10,177 nucleotides of DNA from Hyphomicrobiales bacterium (GTDB lineage: Bacteria; Pseudomonadota; Alphaproteobacteria; Rhizobiales; Beijerinckiaceae), in contig JAATEW010000252.1 of the NCBI GenBank assembly GCA_015655535.1, positions 1 through 10,177 on the forward strand. Reading direction: 5' to 3'. Positions 1 through 6,455 of this stretch are shown piece by piece. Under the pieces are notes generated by a model. It was not told the origin of the DNA. It saw only the letters and a program-made list of their open reading frames with translations, and made no database searches. The translations under genes and the position numbers were made by a program. Each line of letters opens with the position of its first letter. The first letter of the stretch is position 1.

Positions 1-30
1 AATCAACCGTTGAAATAAAGCTTTGCGGAA

Positions 31-48
31 GTGCCCTTGCCGGGGCAC
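31..48. other. Small GC-rich hairpin upstream of the monooxygenase gene
   Basis: An inverted repeat pairs GTGCCC (31-36) with GGGCAC (43-48) around a 6-base loop. It lies in the 95 bases before the first gene. No T-run follows on the plus strand, so a terminator is not clearly supported; it could be a leader hairpin or the end of an upstream unit outside the window. Nothing else in 1-95 could be assigned apart from a GAGGA ribosome-site-like sequence near 84-89. Confidence 0.3.
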
Positions 49-95
49 GCGCTGCGCCATAGGTTCCGGCTCACGAGAAAGATTGAGGACAGCCC

Positions 96-437
96 ATGTT
101 CATCGCCATGAACCGTTTCAAAGTCATCAAGGATCGCACGGAGGCTTTTGAGGAAGCCTGGCTGACTCGCCAGTCGCGTCTCCATGAGTTGCCGGGATTT
201 GTCGAATTTCATCTTCTCAAAGGGCCGGAGCACGAGGACCATATTCTCTATGTCTCGCACACGATCTGGAACTCGAAGGAGGAGTTCACGGCCTGGACCA
301 ATTCCGAACAATTCCGCGCCGCCCATGCCAATGCCGGCAGCGGCGATGACAAGCCGAAAACGATCGGCCGTCCCGAGTTCGAAGGCTTCGAAGCCATTCA
401 GATCGTGACCAATCCGGCTTTGAAGGCGGCTGAGTAA
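96..437 (+). CDS. IsdG/HmoA-like antibiotic biosynthesis monooxygenase (ABM) domain protein
   Basis: A 113-residue single-domain ABM-fold protein, the usual size for this family, which acts as small cytoplasmic dimers. The residues used for haem degradation in staphylococcal IsdG (Asn, Trp, His) appear to be present at matching positions: Asn6, Trp67 and His77. The region PGF (33-35) followed by a beta-strand-rich segment and the W-x8-F-x3-H pattern fit the HmoA/IsdG branch better than quinol monooxygenases. The ATG at 96 has a GAGGA-type ribosome site about 8 bases upstream; an in-frame ATG at 108 is an alternative that would lose Asn6. The gene is convergent with cobU, one base separating the two stop codons, so it is not part of the B12 operons. 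Haem breakdown for iron release is inferred from the residues; a different oxygenase or a non-enzymatic ABM role remains possible. Confidence 0.8.
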   Translation: MFIAMNRFKVIKDRTEAFEEAWLTRQSRLHELPGFVEFHLLKGPEHEDHILYVSHTIWNSKEEFTAWTNSEQFRAAHANAGSGDDKPKTIGRPEFEGFEAIQIVTNPALKAAE

Positions 438-438
438 T

Positions 439-966
439 TTAAGCGCCGCCCTTGAGATAAAGCGGCAGGCCCGCGGCGACAAAGACCACTGTCGACACGG
501 CCGCCGCGACCTTCTGATTGAGGCGGCCTTGCGCGTCACGGAAATCGCGCCCGAGTTTTGTTTCGGGCACGAGGCCGAGGCCGATCTCGTTAGAGACCAA
601 GACGATATTGCGTGGCGTTTCTTGCAGAAAAAGCACGAGCTGTTCGATCTCGCGCTCGACGTTTCGCGCATCCATGAAGAGATTGGACAGCCAGAGCGTC
701 AGGCAATCGACGAGCACGGCGCGGCCTTCGCCGGTTTCGCGCCTCATGGCGTCGACGATGAAGAGCGGCTCTTCGACCGTGTGCCATTTTTCGCCGCGCG
801 CCTCACGATGATGCGCGATGCGGGCTTTCATCTCCTCGTCGCCGGCTGAGGCCGTGGCGAGATAGGTGCGCTCAATCTTGCTGTCGCGCAGAAGCCGTTC
901 GGCAAAACCGGATTTGCCGGACCGCGCCCCGCCTAGAACCAAGATTGGCATCATGCTGCTCATCAT
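439..966 (-). CDS. cobU: Bifunctional adenosylcobinamide kinase / adenosylcobinamide-phosphate guanylyltransferase (CobU; CobP in Pseudomonas denitrificans naming)
   Basis: This cytoplasmic enzyme phosphorylates adenosylcobinamide and then transfers GMP to give adenosyl-GDP-cobinamide, the substrate of CobS. The 175-residue length is typical. Visible motifs are the P-loop GGARSGKS (12-19), a YLATA strand (35-39), the HH pair at 52-53 whose second His corresponds to the guanylylated histidine of Salmonella CobU, VDCLTLWLSNL (86-96) and VSNEIGLG (124-131). The start is ambiguous: ATG codons lie at 966, 963, 954 and 951. The first pair has a GAAGG sequence close upstream, and all keep the P-loop. 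The gene is divergent from cobS, with about 210 bases of repeat-rich DNA between them, and tail-to-tail with the monooxygenase gene. Confidence 0.95.
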   Translation of the reverse strand: MMSSMMPILVLGGARSGKSGFAERLLRDSKIERTYLATASAGDEEMKARIAHHREARGEKWHTVEEPLFIVDAMRRETGEGRAVLVDCLTLWLSNLFMDARNVEREIEQLVLFLQETPRNIVLVSNEIGLGLVPETKLGRDFRDAQGRLNQKVAAAVSTVVFVAAGLPLYLKGGA

Positions 967-1026
967 GGCCTTCTATAGAGCAACGATTAATCGGATGGAA
1001 CTTGAACACAAATGGTGACGTGCTTG

Positions 1027-1155
1027 CCTTCTCCTAATGGGAGAAGATGTCCCACGAAGTGGGACGGATGAGGGGTTACAATCACTTTCAAATTGCAGCA
1101 TCGTACCCCCTCACCCGGCTTGCTTCGCAAGCCACCCTCTCCACAGGGAGAGGGT
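1027..1155 (+). repeat. Paired palindromic repeat (REPIN-like), copy 1, between cobU and cobS
   Basis: Two related units of about 50 bases face each other head to head. Unit one has stem CTTCTCC/GGAGAAG (1028-1034, 1040-1046), stem GTCCCAC/GTGGGAC with a GAA loop (1049-1055, 1059-1065), then GGATGAGGGG (1066-1075). After a spacer of about 30 bases, unit two begins CCCCCTCACCC and has stem GGCTTGC/GCAAGCC with a TTC loop (1117-1123, 1127-1133), then ACCCTCTCC/GGAGAGGGT (1134-1142, 1147-1155). Reading unit one on the opposite strand gives the same architecture as unit two, so the whole is an inverted doublet, as in REPINs. A second copy lies at 6266-6431. The family name is inference; the structure is seen directly. 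It ends 23 bases before the cobS start, so the cobS promoter must lie within or beside it. Confidence 0.85.
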
Positions 1156-1178
1156 TTGTATCCCCGGTCCGAAAAACC

Positions 1179-1934
1179 ATGAGCGCGCTCGATCGTTTCC
1201 TCCAGGCCCTTGGCTTTTTGACCATACTTCCGGTGAGGGGGATGACTGGAGTCGGCACGAACAATGGGCTCTTCACCTACGCGCGGTTTTTTCCGGCCGC
1301 CGGCATTCTGATCGGGCTGCTCTCGGGAAGTGTCTTTTATCTCGCGAGCCTCATCTGGGCGGGTCTCGTGCCGGCTTTGCTCGCCGTGATCGCGAGCATG
1401 ATCGTAACCGGAGCTCTGCACGAAGACGGGCTCGCCGATACGGCCGACGCTTTCGGCGGCGGCTGGACGCGCGAGCAAAGGCTCGCGATCATGAAAGACT
1501 CGAGGCTTGGCACCTATGGTGTCCTCGCGCTTGGGCTTGGCGTTGCGTTGCGCGTCTGCGCTTTGGCCACGCTGCCGCCCAGCATTGCTGTCTTTGCCTT
1601 GATAGCGATCCATGCCGGCGCGCGTTTCGCGCCTGTCATGGTGCTCGCCACGCAAACTTATGCGGGCGATCCCGTCACGGCGAAGACGTCCTATGCGTCG
1701 ACAAAGCTTCCGATGTCCGAGGCGCGCCACGCGTTTCTGTGGACACTGCTTGCCATGATTCCGATCCTGCTCATACGGCCCCTTGCGCTCTTTATCGGAT
1801 TGATGTTTGGCGCGGCTTTGTCTCTCGCTTTGACGCTCTATAGCCGCAAGGCGATCGGCGGCTATAGCGGCGATGTGTTGGGCGCGGTCGTGCAGGTCTT
1901 CGAGATCGGCTGTTTGTTGGGGCTTGCGGCATGA
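1179..1934 (+). CDS. cobS: Adenosylcobinamide-GDP ribazoletransferase (cobalamin-5'-phosphate synthase, CobS; CobV in P. denitrificans)
   Basis: This integral membrane enzyme joins adenosyl-GDP-cobinamide to alpha-ribazole (phosphate), completing the nucleotide loop. The protein has 251 residues, normal for the family, and is mostly hydrophobic with several membrane segments. Signature motifs are HEDGLADTADAFGGG (81-95), acidic residues expected to bind metal and GDP, KDSRLGTYG (106-114), and RKAIGGYSGDVLGA (223-236). The reading frame stays open upstream to 1047, but those 44 codons lie in the palindromic repeat and have no family resemblance. The ATG at 1179, giving MSALDRFLQALGFLT, matches the usual CobS N-terminus, although its ribosome site is weak. 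The 3' end overlaps the phosphatase gene by ATGA (1931-1934), implying translational coupling. Confidence 0.95.
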   Translation: MSALDRFLQALGFLTILPVRGMTGVGTNNGLFTYARFFPAAGILIGLLSGSVFYLASLIWAGLVPALLAVIASMIVTGALHEDGLADTADAFGGGWTREQRLAIMKDSRLGTYGVLALGLGVALRVCALATLPPSIAVFALIAIHAGARFAPVMVLATQTYAGDPVTAKTSYASTKLPMSEARHAFLWTLLAMIPILLIRPLALFIGLMFGAALSLALTLYSRKAIGGYSGDVLGAVVQVFEIGCLLGLAA

Positions 1935-2440
1935 AGCTGATCGTCTGTCCGGCGATCTATGCCCCGCAAAATGTCGAAACGCATAGGCCCTCGCATGTGC
2001 TGGGACTCTTGTCGCCGGGCCAGGATGAGGCTGCGCTGCCTTGCGCGCCGGCGCATCGATTGGAACTGCGTTTCAACGACATCGCCGCGCCGCAAGACGG
2101 GCTCGTCGCGCCAGATGAATCGAACCTGCGCGCGATCCTGACCTTCGCCCGATCCTGGGACGCGGCCGCGCCCATGCTGATCTATTGTTTCGCAGGCATC
2201 AGCCGCTCGACCGCGGCGGCTTTCGCCATCGCCTGCCAGCATCATCCGCAAAGTACGGAGCAGGCAATCGCGTCTCTCTTGCGTCAGGCCTCGCCTTCCG
2301 CGACGCCCAATCCCTTGATGATAGCATTGGCGGACGCATTGCTGAATCGCGAAGGCCGCATGTCGGACGCGCTCCTTGCAATCGGCTGTGGCGAAGGCAT
2401 GTTCGAAGGCTATGCGTTCGAATTGCCTTGCAAAGCATGA
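1931..2440 (+). CDS. Dual-specificity/tyrosine-phosphatase-like protein coupled to cobS; candidate alpha-ribazole/cobalamin phosphatase
   Basis: A 169-residue soluble protein with a cysteine-phosphatase P-loop, YCFAGISRSTA (85-95), satisfying Cys-X5-Arg (Cys86, Arg92) and followed by the Ser/Thr usual in this superfamily. The His that normally precedes the Cys is Tyr85 here. Asp50 in RFNDIAAPQDG (47-57) is a possible general acid. The C-terminal half is helical, as in compact bacterial dual-specificity phosphatases. It starts inside the cobS stop codon (ATGA at 1931-1934), so it is co-translated with CobS, whose product carries a 5'-phosphate when alpha-ribazole phosphate is the substrate. 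No CobC (histidine phosphatase) or CobZ is seen in the window. Family membership is well supported; a role in removing the nucleotide-loop phosphate is inference from position. The last codons and stop overlap a palindromic repeat. Confidence 0.85.
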   Translation: MKLIVCPAIYAPQNVETHRPSHVLGLLSPGQDEAALPCAPAHRLELRFNDIAAPQDGLVAPDESNLRAILTFARSWDAAAPMLIYCFAGISRSTAAAFAIACQHHPQSTEQAIASLLRQASPSATPNPLMIALADALLNREGRMSDALLAIGCGEGMFEGYAFELPCKA

Positions 2441-2465
2441 TCCCGAAAAGTTGCTGACTTTTCGG
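2435..2465. terminator. Palindromic repeat overlapping the phosphatase stop codon; likely bidirectional terminator
   Basis: GCATGATCCCGAAAAGT begins at 2435 and supplies the TGA stop of the phosphatase (2438-2440). A perfect 9-bp stem CCGAAAAGT/ACTTTTCGG (2443-2451, 2457-2465) with loop TGCTG follows. It lies between the convergent phosphatase and bluB genes. From memory, GCATGATCCCGAAAAGT-type palindromes are a dispersed repeat in many Hyphomicrobiales genomes. There is no strong T-run on either side, so intrinsic termination is possible rather than certain. Confidence 0.65.
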
Positions 2466-2488
2466 AATAAGATGCGCTAAACAAACTT

Positions 2489-3178
2489 TCACTTGACGAT
2501 CACACGCCGGCTGTCGTCTTGCCGCTCTTGCCAGCGATGCCTCTCAAGCTCCGGATCGAGATGATCCTCGACCGGCCAGCCGATGCAGAGATAAGCCACA
2601 AGCTGCCAGGATGGCGGCACGTCGAGCGTTCGCGCCACTTGCACCGGATCGAGGATCGACACCCAGCCCATGCCGAGCCCTTGCGAGCGCGCGCACAGCC
2701 ATAAAATGGCGAGCATGCCGGCGACGGAATAAGAGAGCATTTCCGGCATGCTCTGGCGGCCGAGCCCATGGCCTTGCGCGGTCCCGCCGTCGCAGAAAAC
2801 CGCCAATTGCAGCGGCGCGGCATCAAGGCCTTCCAATTTGAGCTTGGCATAGGCCCTGGCGCGGCTTTCGTCGAAATCGGCCAGAGCCTTGGCGTTGCAG
2901 GTCTCGAAATTTTCGCGGATCTTCGCGCGCAGCGCAGGCGTCTCGACGCGCACCCAGCGCCAGGGCTGGCTATTGCCGACGGACGGCGACAGTTGCGCGA
3001 GATCGAGCATGTGCGCGATCAGCTCTTCATCGATCGGGTCGCGGCGAAACCGCCGCACGTCGCGGCGCCATTTCAAGAGCAGCTCCAACTGGTCCTGAAA
3101 AGTGCTGTCGAATATGGGCGGCGCGGCGTCGCGAAAGGACAGCTGATCTCCGTCGGAGGGACCGGGCATATAGGCCAT
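2489..3178 (-). CDS. bluB: 5,6-dimethylbenzimidazole synthase (BluB)
   Basis: BluB is an oxygen-dependent enzyme of the nitroreductase fold that cannibalises reduced FMN to make dimethylbenzimidazole, the lower ligand of B12. The 229-residue protein has KWRRDVRRFRRDPID (36-50) with Asp40 corresponding to the key Asp32 of the Sinorhizobium enzyme, SPSVGNSQPWRW (64-75) and GMGWVSILDP (169-178) with Ser174 matching its other functional serine. Those correspondences are from memory. The frame is open from an ATG at 3202 that would overlap the cobT stop, but the ATG at 3178 has a strong AAAGGAG ribosome site at 3186-3192 with a 7-base spacer, so I prefer 3178. It is the last gene of the cobD-cobT-bluB operon, directly supplying the base used by CobT. 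Confidence 0.95.
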   Translation of the reverse strand: MAYMPGPSDGDQLSFRDAAPPIFDSTFQDQLELLLKWRRDVRRFRRDPIDEELIAHMLDLAQLSPSVGNSQPWRWVRVETPALRAKIRENFETCNAKALADFDESRARAYAKLKLEGLDAAPLQLAVFCDGGTAQGHGLGRQSMPEMLSYSVAGMLAILWLCARSQGLGMGWVSILDPVQVARTLDVPPSWQLVAYLCIGWPVEDHLDPELERHRWQERQDDSRRVIVK

Positions 3179-3198
3179 GACGCTGCTCCTTTCCCGGA

Positions 3199-4224
3199 TC
3201 ATGTGTCTTTATTGGCGACGCCTGCTTGCGCGAATGTCGCCATGCCTTGATGGCAAGCCAGGGCCGCTTTGATGGTTCCCGCCGCCATGGCCGCGCCGCT
3301 CGCTTCGCCAAGCCGCATGCCGAGGTCCAGTAGAGGCTTTTTGCCGAGTCTGATCAAGGCCTCCGCATGGGCGCCTTCCGGGGAGGCATGTCCCGCGATG
3401 CAATGGTCTATTGCAGCCGGATTGAGCGCATGCAGCAGGGCGGCGGCGGCGGTGACGATATAGCCGTCGAGAACCACGGGGATGCGCCGCAGCCGCGCTT
3501 CCAAAATAGCGCCTGCGAGCGCCGCGATCTCGAATCCGCCGAGGCGGCGCAGCGCCTCCAGCGGGTCCGGCAAAGCGGCATTGTGCAGTGCGAGGCCGGC
3601 CTCGATGATTTTCTGCTTGCGCGCAAGGCCCGCATCGTCGAGCCCGGTGCCGCGTCCGGCCCAAAGCTCTGGCTTCCCGCCGTAAAGCGCGGCGTAGATC
3701 GCCGCCGCCGATGTGGTATTTCCGATTCCCATCTCGCCGAGGCAGAGAAGATCGGTGCCTTGCCGCACGGCTTCGCGGCCGCGCATGAAGGCGGCCAGAC
3801 ATTCCTCTTCGCTCATGGCGGGCGCCGATGTGAAATCCTGCGTCGGCTGATCGAGCGACAGTTCGATCACCTCCAGACGAAGACCGAAGCTCTTGCAGAT
3901 CTGGTTGATCGCCGCGCCGCCGGAACGGAAATTCGCAACCATTTGATGCGTGACTTCGGCCGGATAGGCCGAGACGCCTTGCTGCGTCACACCATGATTG
4001 GCCGCGAAGACGCAGACGAGCGGTGCATCGATCCTCGGTGCCGCGCCGCTCTGCCAGGCTGCGAGCCATAGCACGATCTCTTCGAGCCGGCCGAGACTTC
4101 CGGGCGGCTTCGTCAATTGCGCATCGCGGCTTGCCGCGGCAGTGACGGAGTCTTGATTGGGCCCGGACATGAGCGCGAGAAGCTGATGCACTTCGTCATG
4201 CAAGGAGATCGTGGTTTTGGTCAT
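3199..4224 (-). CDS. cobT: Nicotinate-nucleotide-dimethylbenzimidazole phosphoribosyltransferase (CobT; CobU in P. denitrificans)
   Basis: CobT transfers ribose phosphate from nicotinate mononucleotide to dimethylbenzimidazole, giving alpha-ribazole phosphate for CobS. The 341-residue length is typical. Motifs include KPPGSLGRLEEI (39-50), FAANHGVTQQGVSAYP (73-88), GEMGIGNTTSAAA (163-175), GRGTGLDD (190-197) and RLGEASGAAMA (304-314). Glu307 in the last one corresponds to the catalytic Glu317 of Salmonella CobT. The start ATG overlaps the cobD stop codon (ATGA, 4221-4224), indicating coupling, and the stop is 20 bases from the preferred bluB start, with the bluB ribosome site in that gap. The ORF is intact and nothing about it is unusual. 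Confidence 0.97.
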   Translation of the reverse strand: MTKTTISLHDEVHQLLALMSGPNQDSVTAAASRDAQLTKPPGSLGRLEEIVLWLAAWQSGAAPRIDAPLVCVFAANHGVTQQGVSAYPAEVTHQMVANFRSGGAAINQICKSFGLRLEVIELSLDQPTQDFTSAPAMSEEECLAAFMRGREAVRQGTDLLCLGEMGIGNTTSAAAIYAALYGGKPELWAGRGTGLDDAGLARKQKIIEAGLALHNAALPDPLEALRRLGGFEIAALAGAILEARLRRIPVVLDGYIVTAAAALLHALNPAAIDHCIAGHASPEGAHAEALIRLGKKPLLDLGMRLGEASGAAMAAGTIKAALACHQGMATFAQAGVANKDT

Positions 4225-5210
4225 GGCGATATGAGGGCTTCCTTCAATCGCGCGAGCTCTTCATCGCCGCGCGGCAGGCCAAAGCGGAGGCGATCCGGCG
4301 TTTCATCGAAGCGCCGGCACCAAATATGTTTTCGTGCGAGCTTTTCGTGCAGGGCCCGAGCATCATCATGCTGCACGAGGCGAAACAAAGGCAGTCCGCC
4401 GATGAGGCGAAACCCGGCCATTTGAAGCACGGCATCGAGGCGTTGCGCCATCATATTGAGATTGGTCCGCGCAGCCGCAGCCCAGGCACGATCCTTCAAC
4501 GCGGCGGCGGCGATCGTCAATGCCGGTGCGGACACAGCCCAAGGCCCGAGCGCAGCCTGAAAAGATGCGGCGATACGCGGTTCCGCGATGAGAAAGCCCA
4601 GGCGCAGGCCGGGCAGTCCGAAAAACTTGCCGAAGGAGCGCAGCACAACGATCGGGAGATTGACGCAAAGCGAGGCGCAGCCGATCGCCGGATCGACATC
4701 GGCGAAGGATTCATCCACGATCAGCCAGCCGCCGCGGCTTCTCATCTCGTCGGCGATCTGCTTGAAACGTGCCGATTCGAAAACACGCCCATCCGGATTG
4801 TTCGGATTGACCACGATCACATGCCGCACCTCGCGCGGCAGTGCCTTCATATCGGTGATCGCGGCGACAGTGCGGTTGCCGCGATGCCAGGATTGCGCAT
4901 GTTCGCTATAGGTCGGCCCGAGAATGGCGACATTGCCGGGCGGTGCAAGATGCGGCAGCCATTGGATCAGCGCTTGCGTGCCGGGAGCGGCGACGATGGC
5001 AGCGTCCTTGGGCGCATCATAGGTTTGCCGCGCGGCTTCGATGAGCGCATCTTCGTCGGCGTGCGCGGGCAGGCGATGCAGAACATCCGCGAAGAGTCCT
5101 GCCGGTACGGGCCAAGGCCGCGGATTGATCCCGGTCGAAAGATCGAGCCAATCTTGAGGTCCGCCGCCATAATGCGCGATCGCTTCCGAAAGATCGCCGC
5201 CGTGATTCAT
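4221..5210 (-). CDS. cobD: L-threonine-O-3-phosphate decarboxylase (CobD; CobC in P. denitrificans), PLP-dependent
   Basis: A fold-type I aminotransferase-like enzyme that decarboxylates threonine phosphate to (R)-1-amino-2-propanol phosphate, the linker attached by CbiB. The 329-residue protein shows LDLSTGINPRPWP (22-34) near the N-terminus, typical of CobD, NPNNPDG (135-141), VDESFAD (166-172) with Asp167 contacting the PLP ring, and RSFGKFFGLPGLRLGF (191-206) in which Lys195 should form the Schiff base. The frame can be extended to a TTG at 5261, but the ATG at 5210 gives MNHGGDLSEAIAHYGG, the normal family start; its ribosome site is weak. It is the first gene of the cobD-cobT-bluB operon and is divergent from cbiB across 75 bases, so the two enzymes of the aminopropanol branch probably share a control region. 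Confidence 0.95.
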   Translation of the reverse strand: MNHGGDLSEAIAHYGGGPQDWLDLSTGINPRPWPVPAGLFADVLHRLPAHADEDALIEAARQTYDAPKDAAIVAAPGTQALIQWLPHLAPPGNVAILGPTYSEHAQSWHRGNRTVAAITDMKALPREVRHVIVVNPNNPDGRVFESARFKQIADEMRSRGGWLIVDESFADVDPAIGCASLCVNLPIVVLRSFGKFFGLPGLRLGFLIAEPRIAASFQAALGPWAVSAPALTIAAAALKDRAWAAAARTNLNMMAQRLDAVLQMAGFRLIGGLPLFRLVQHDDARALHEKLARKHIWCRRFDETPDRLRFGLPRGDEELARLKEALISP

Positions 5211-5285
5211 GGAAGACCCGAGTGACCTTGTTGACGAGACGTGCCGCCATCGCAGCGGCAAAAAGGGAAAGCACGCGCAATTAGC
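5211..5285. promoter_or_regulatory. Short divergent control region between cobD and cbiB
   Basis: Seventy-five bases hold the promoters of both the cobD-cobT-bluB operon and cbiB, unless transcripts arise inside genes. The only structured element is an inverted repeat, TGCCGC (5242-5247) with GCGGCA (5255-5260), 7-base loop, close to the middle, which could be an operator. There is no room for a full cobalamin riboswitch in either direction and no B12-box-like sequence was recognised. No convincing -35/-10 pair could be chosen. Confidence 0.4.
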
Positions 5286-6254
5286 ATGTTCCTATCACAT
5301 GAGTCTCTTTGGATACTCGTTCTCGCGCTCTTGCTCGACGCTCTGCTCGGCGATCCGGATATCCTCTGGGCGCATGTGCCGCATCCCGCCGTGCTCATGG
5401 GGCGATTGATCGCGGCTTTGGACCGGCGATGCAACGATCCTGCGAAATCCGAGGCGCACAGGAAGGCCGCCGGGGTCTTTGCCCTCTTGGTCTTCGTGAT
5501 CGTAGCCATTGGCATTGGGCTTGGTCTCGAAACTCTGCTCAATGCCATTCCCTTCGGGTCTGTCATCGCAGCGCTTCTGGCCTCGACGCTCTTTGCACAG
5601 AGGAGCCTTTACGACCATATCAAAAAAGTGCGGAGTGCCTTTTCCGAAGGCGGGCTCGAGGCGGCGCGCAGTGCTGTGGCCCGCGTCGTCGGCCGCGATC
5701 CTCAGACGTTGGATGAGGCTGGCGTCTGCCGCGCCGCGATTGAATCCTGCGCCGAGAATTTTTCAGACGGCGTAGTGGCGCCGGCCTTCTGGTTCGCGCT
5801 GTTCGGATTGCCGGGGCTCATCACCTATAAGATCGTCAATACGGCGGATTCCATGATCGGCCATATGATGCCGCGCCACGCTGCCTTCGGCTGGGCTTCG
5901 GCGCGCTTCGACGATCTTTTGAATTTGATCCCGGCGCGCTTTGCGGGCTTGCTTTTATCTGCCGTGGCGCCGGTCGTGGGCGGCGATATAGGGCATGCGC
6001 TGTCCATCATGTGGCGCGATGCGGGGCTGCATCGCTCGCCGAACGCGGGCTGGCCGGAAAGCGCGGCCGCGGGCGCGCTCGATCTGGCGCTCGCAGGCCC
6101 GCGCCAATATGCGGGGCAGACAGTCGATGATCCTTTCTTGAATCCTCCAGGCCGTGTGGCGGCGCCCGACGATATTTCGCGCGCGTTGCATTTGCTGGTC
6201 GCGGGTTGCGGGCTCGAGATCGTGATTTATGTGGCGCTCGCCGCTTCAATCTAA
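5286..6254 (+). CDS. cbiB: Adenosylcobinamide-phosphate synthase (CbiB; CobD in P. denitrificans)
   Basis: This membrane enzyme attaches (R)-1-amino-2-propanol or its phosphate to adenosylcobyric acid. The 322-residue protein has hydrophobic segments at about 8-21, 62-85, 90-105, 162-180, 218-232 and 302-320. Conserved stretches are LLDALLGDPD (16-25), VPHPAVLMGRLI (31-42), RAAIESCAENFSDGVVAPAFW (149-169) and YKIVNTADSMIGH (181-193). The frame extends up to a GTG at 5241, but the ATG at 5286 gives the hydrophobic N-terminus usual for CbiB. Its ribosome site is poor. It stands alone on the plus strand, head to head with cobD and tail to tail with cobQ, with a palindromic repeat pair following the stop. 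Confidence 0.95.
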   Translation: MFLSHESLWILVLALLLDALLGDPDILWAHVPHPAVLMGRLIAALDRRCNDPAKSEAHRKAAGVFALLVFVIVAIGIGLGLETLLNAIPFGSVIAALLASTLFAQRSLYDHIKKVRSAFSEGGLEAARSAVARVVGRDPQTLDEAGVCRAAIESCAENFSDGVVAPAFWFALFGLPGLITYKIVNTADSMIGHMMPRHAAFGWASARFDDLLNLIPARFAGLLLSAVAPVVGGDIGHALSIMWRDAGLHRSPNAGWPESAAAGALDLALAGPRQYAGQTVDDPFLNPPGRVAAPDDISRALHLLVAGCGLEIVIYVALAASI

Positions 6255-6265
6255 CGGTGCCGTGT

Positions 6266-6431
6266 GACCCTCTCCCCTTGTGGGAGAGGGTGGTTTGCGA
6301 AGCAAACCGGGTGAGGGTCGCTTAAATCGTTCCTCGGAATTGAGTTTGCAAAACATGCCCCTGAGATTGGCACGACCCCTCATCTGCCCCTCGCTAACGC
6401 GAGGGCCACCTTCTTCCGCAAGGGGAGAAGG
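6266..6431 (-). repeat. Paired palindromic repeat (REPIN-like), copy 2, between cbiB and cobQ
   Basis: This has the same architecture as the element at 1027-1155 but in the opposite orientation. The first unit has stem ACCCTCTCCC/GGGAGAGGGT (6267-6276, 6282-6291) and stem GGTTTGC/GCAAACC with a GAA loop (6292-6298, 6302-6308), then GGGTGAGGGTC. The second unit starts GACCCCTCATC and has stem CCCTCGC/GCGAGGG with loop TAAC (6388-6394, 6399-6405), then CCTTCTTC/GGAGAAGG (6409-6416, 6424-6431) with one G-T pair. The spacer between units is about 55 bases and unlike that of copy 1. Stem sequences differ between copies yet remain paired, which supports the structure. It fills the 201-base gap between two convergent genes and may serve as a two-way transcription stop. 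Confidence 0.85.
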
Positions 6432-6455
6432 AGCGCTAACCATCGAGATCGTTCT

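Noticed and set aside
1047..1178. 44-codon N-terminal extension of cobS
   Set aside because: These codons are translated palindromic repeat; the conserved CobS N-terminus begins at the ATG at 1179.
967..1178. Possible cobalamin riboswitch between cobU and cobS
   Set aside because: The structure in this gap is fully explained by the palindromic repeat doublet, which recurs at 6266-6431 away from any gene start; no B12-box-like segment was found.
987..1730. Minus-strand open frame of 247 codons opposite cobS
   Set aside because: It runs through cobS and the palindromic repeat, is rich in Arg, Glu and Gly and has no domain; a shadow frame.
4326..5225. Plus-strand open frame of 299 codons opposite cobD
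   Set aside because: Antisense shadow of a well-conserved PLP enzyme, with no ribosome site and shadow-like composition.
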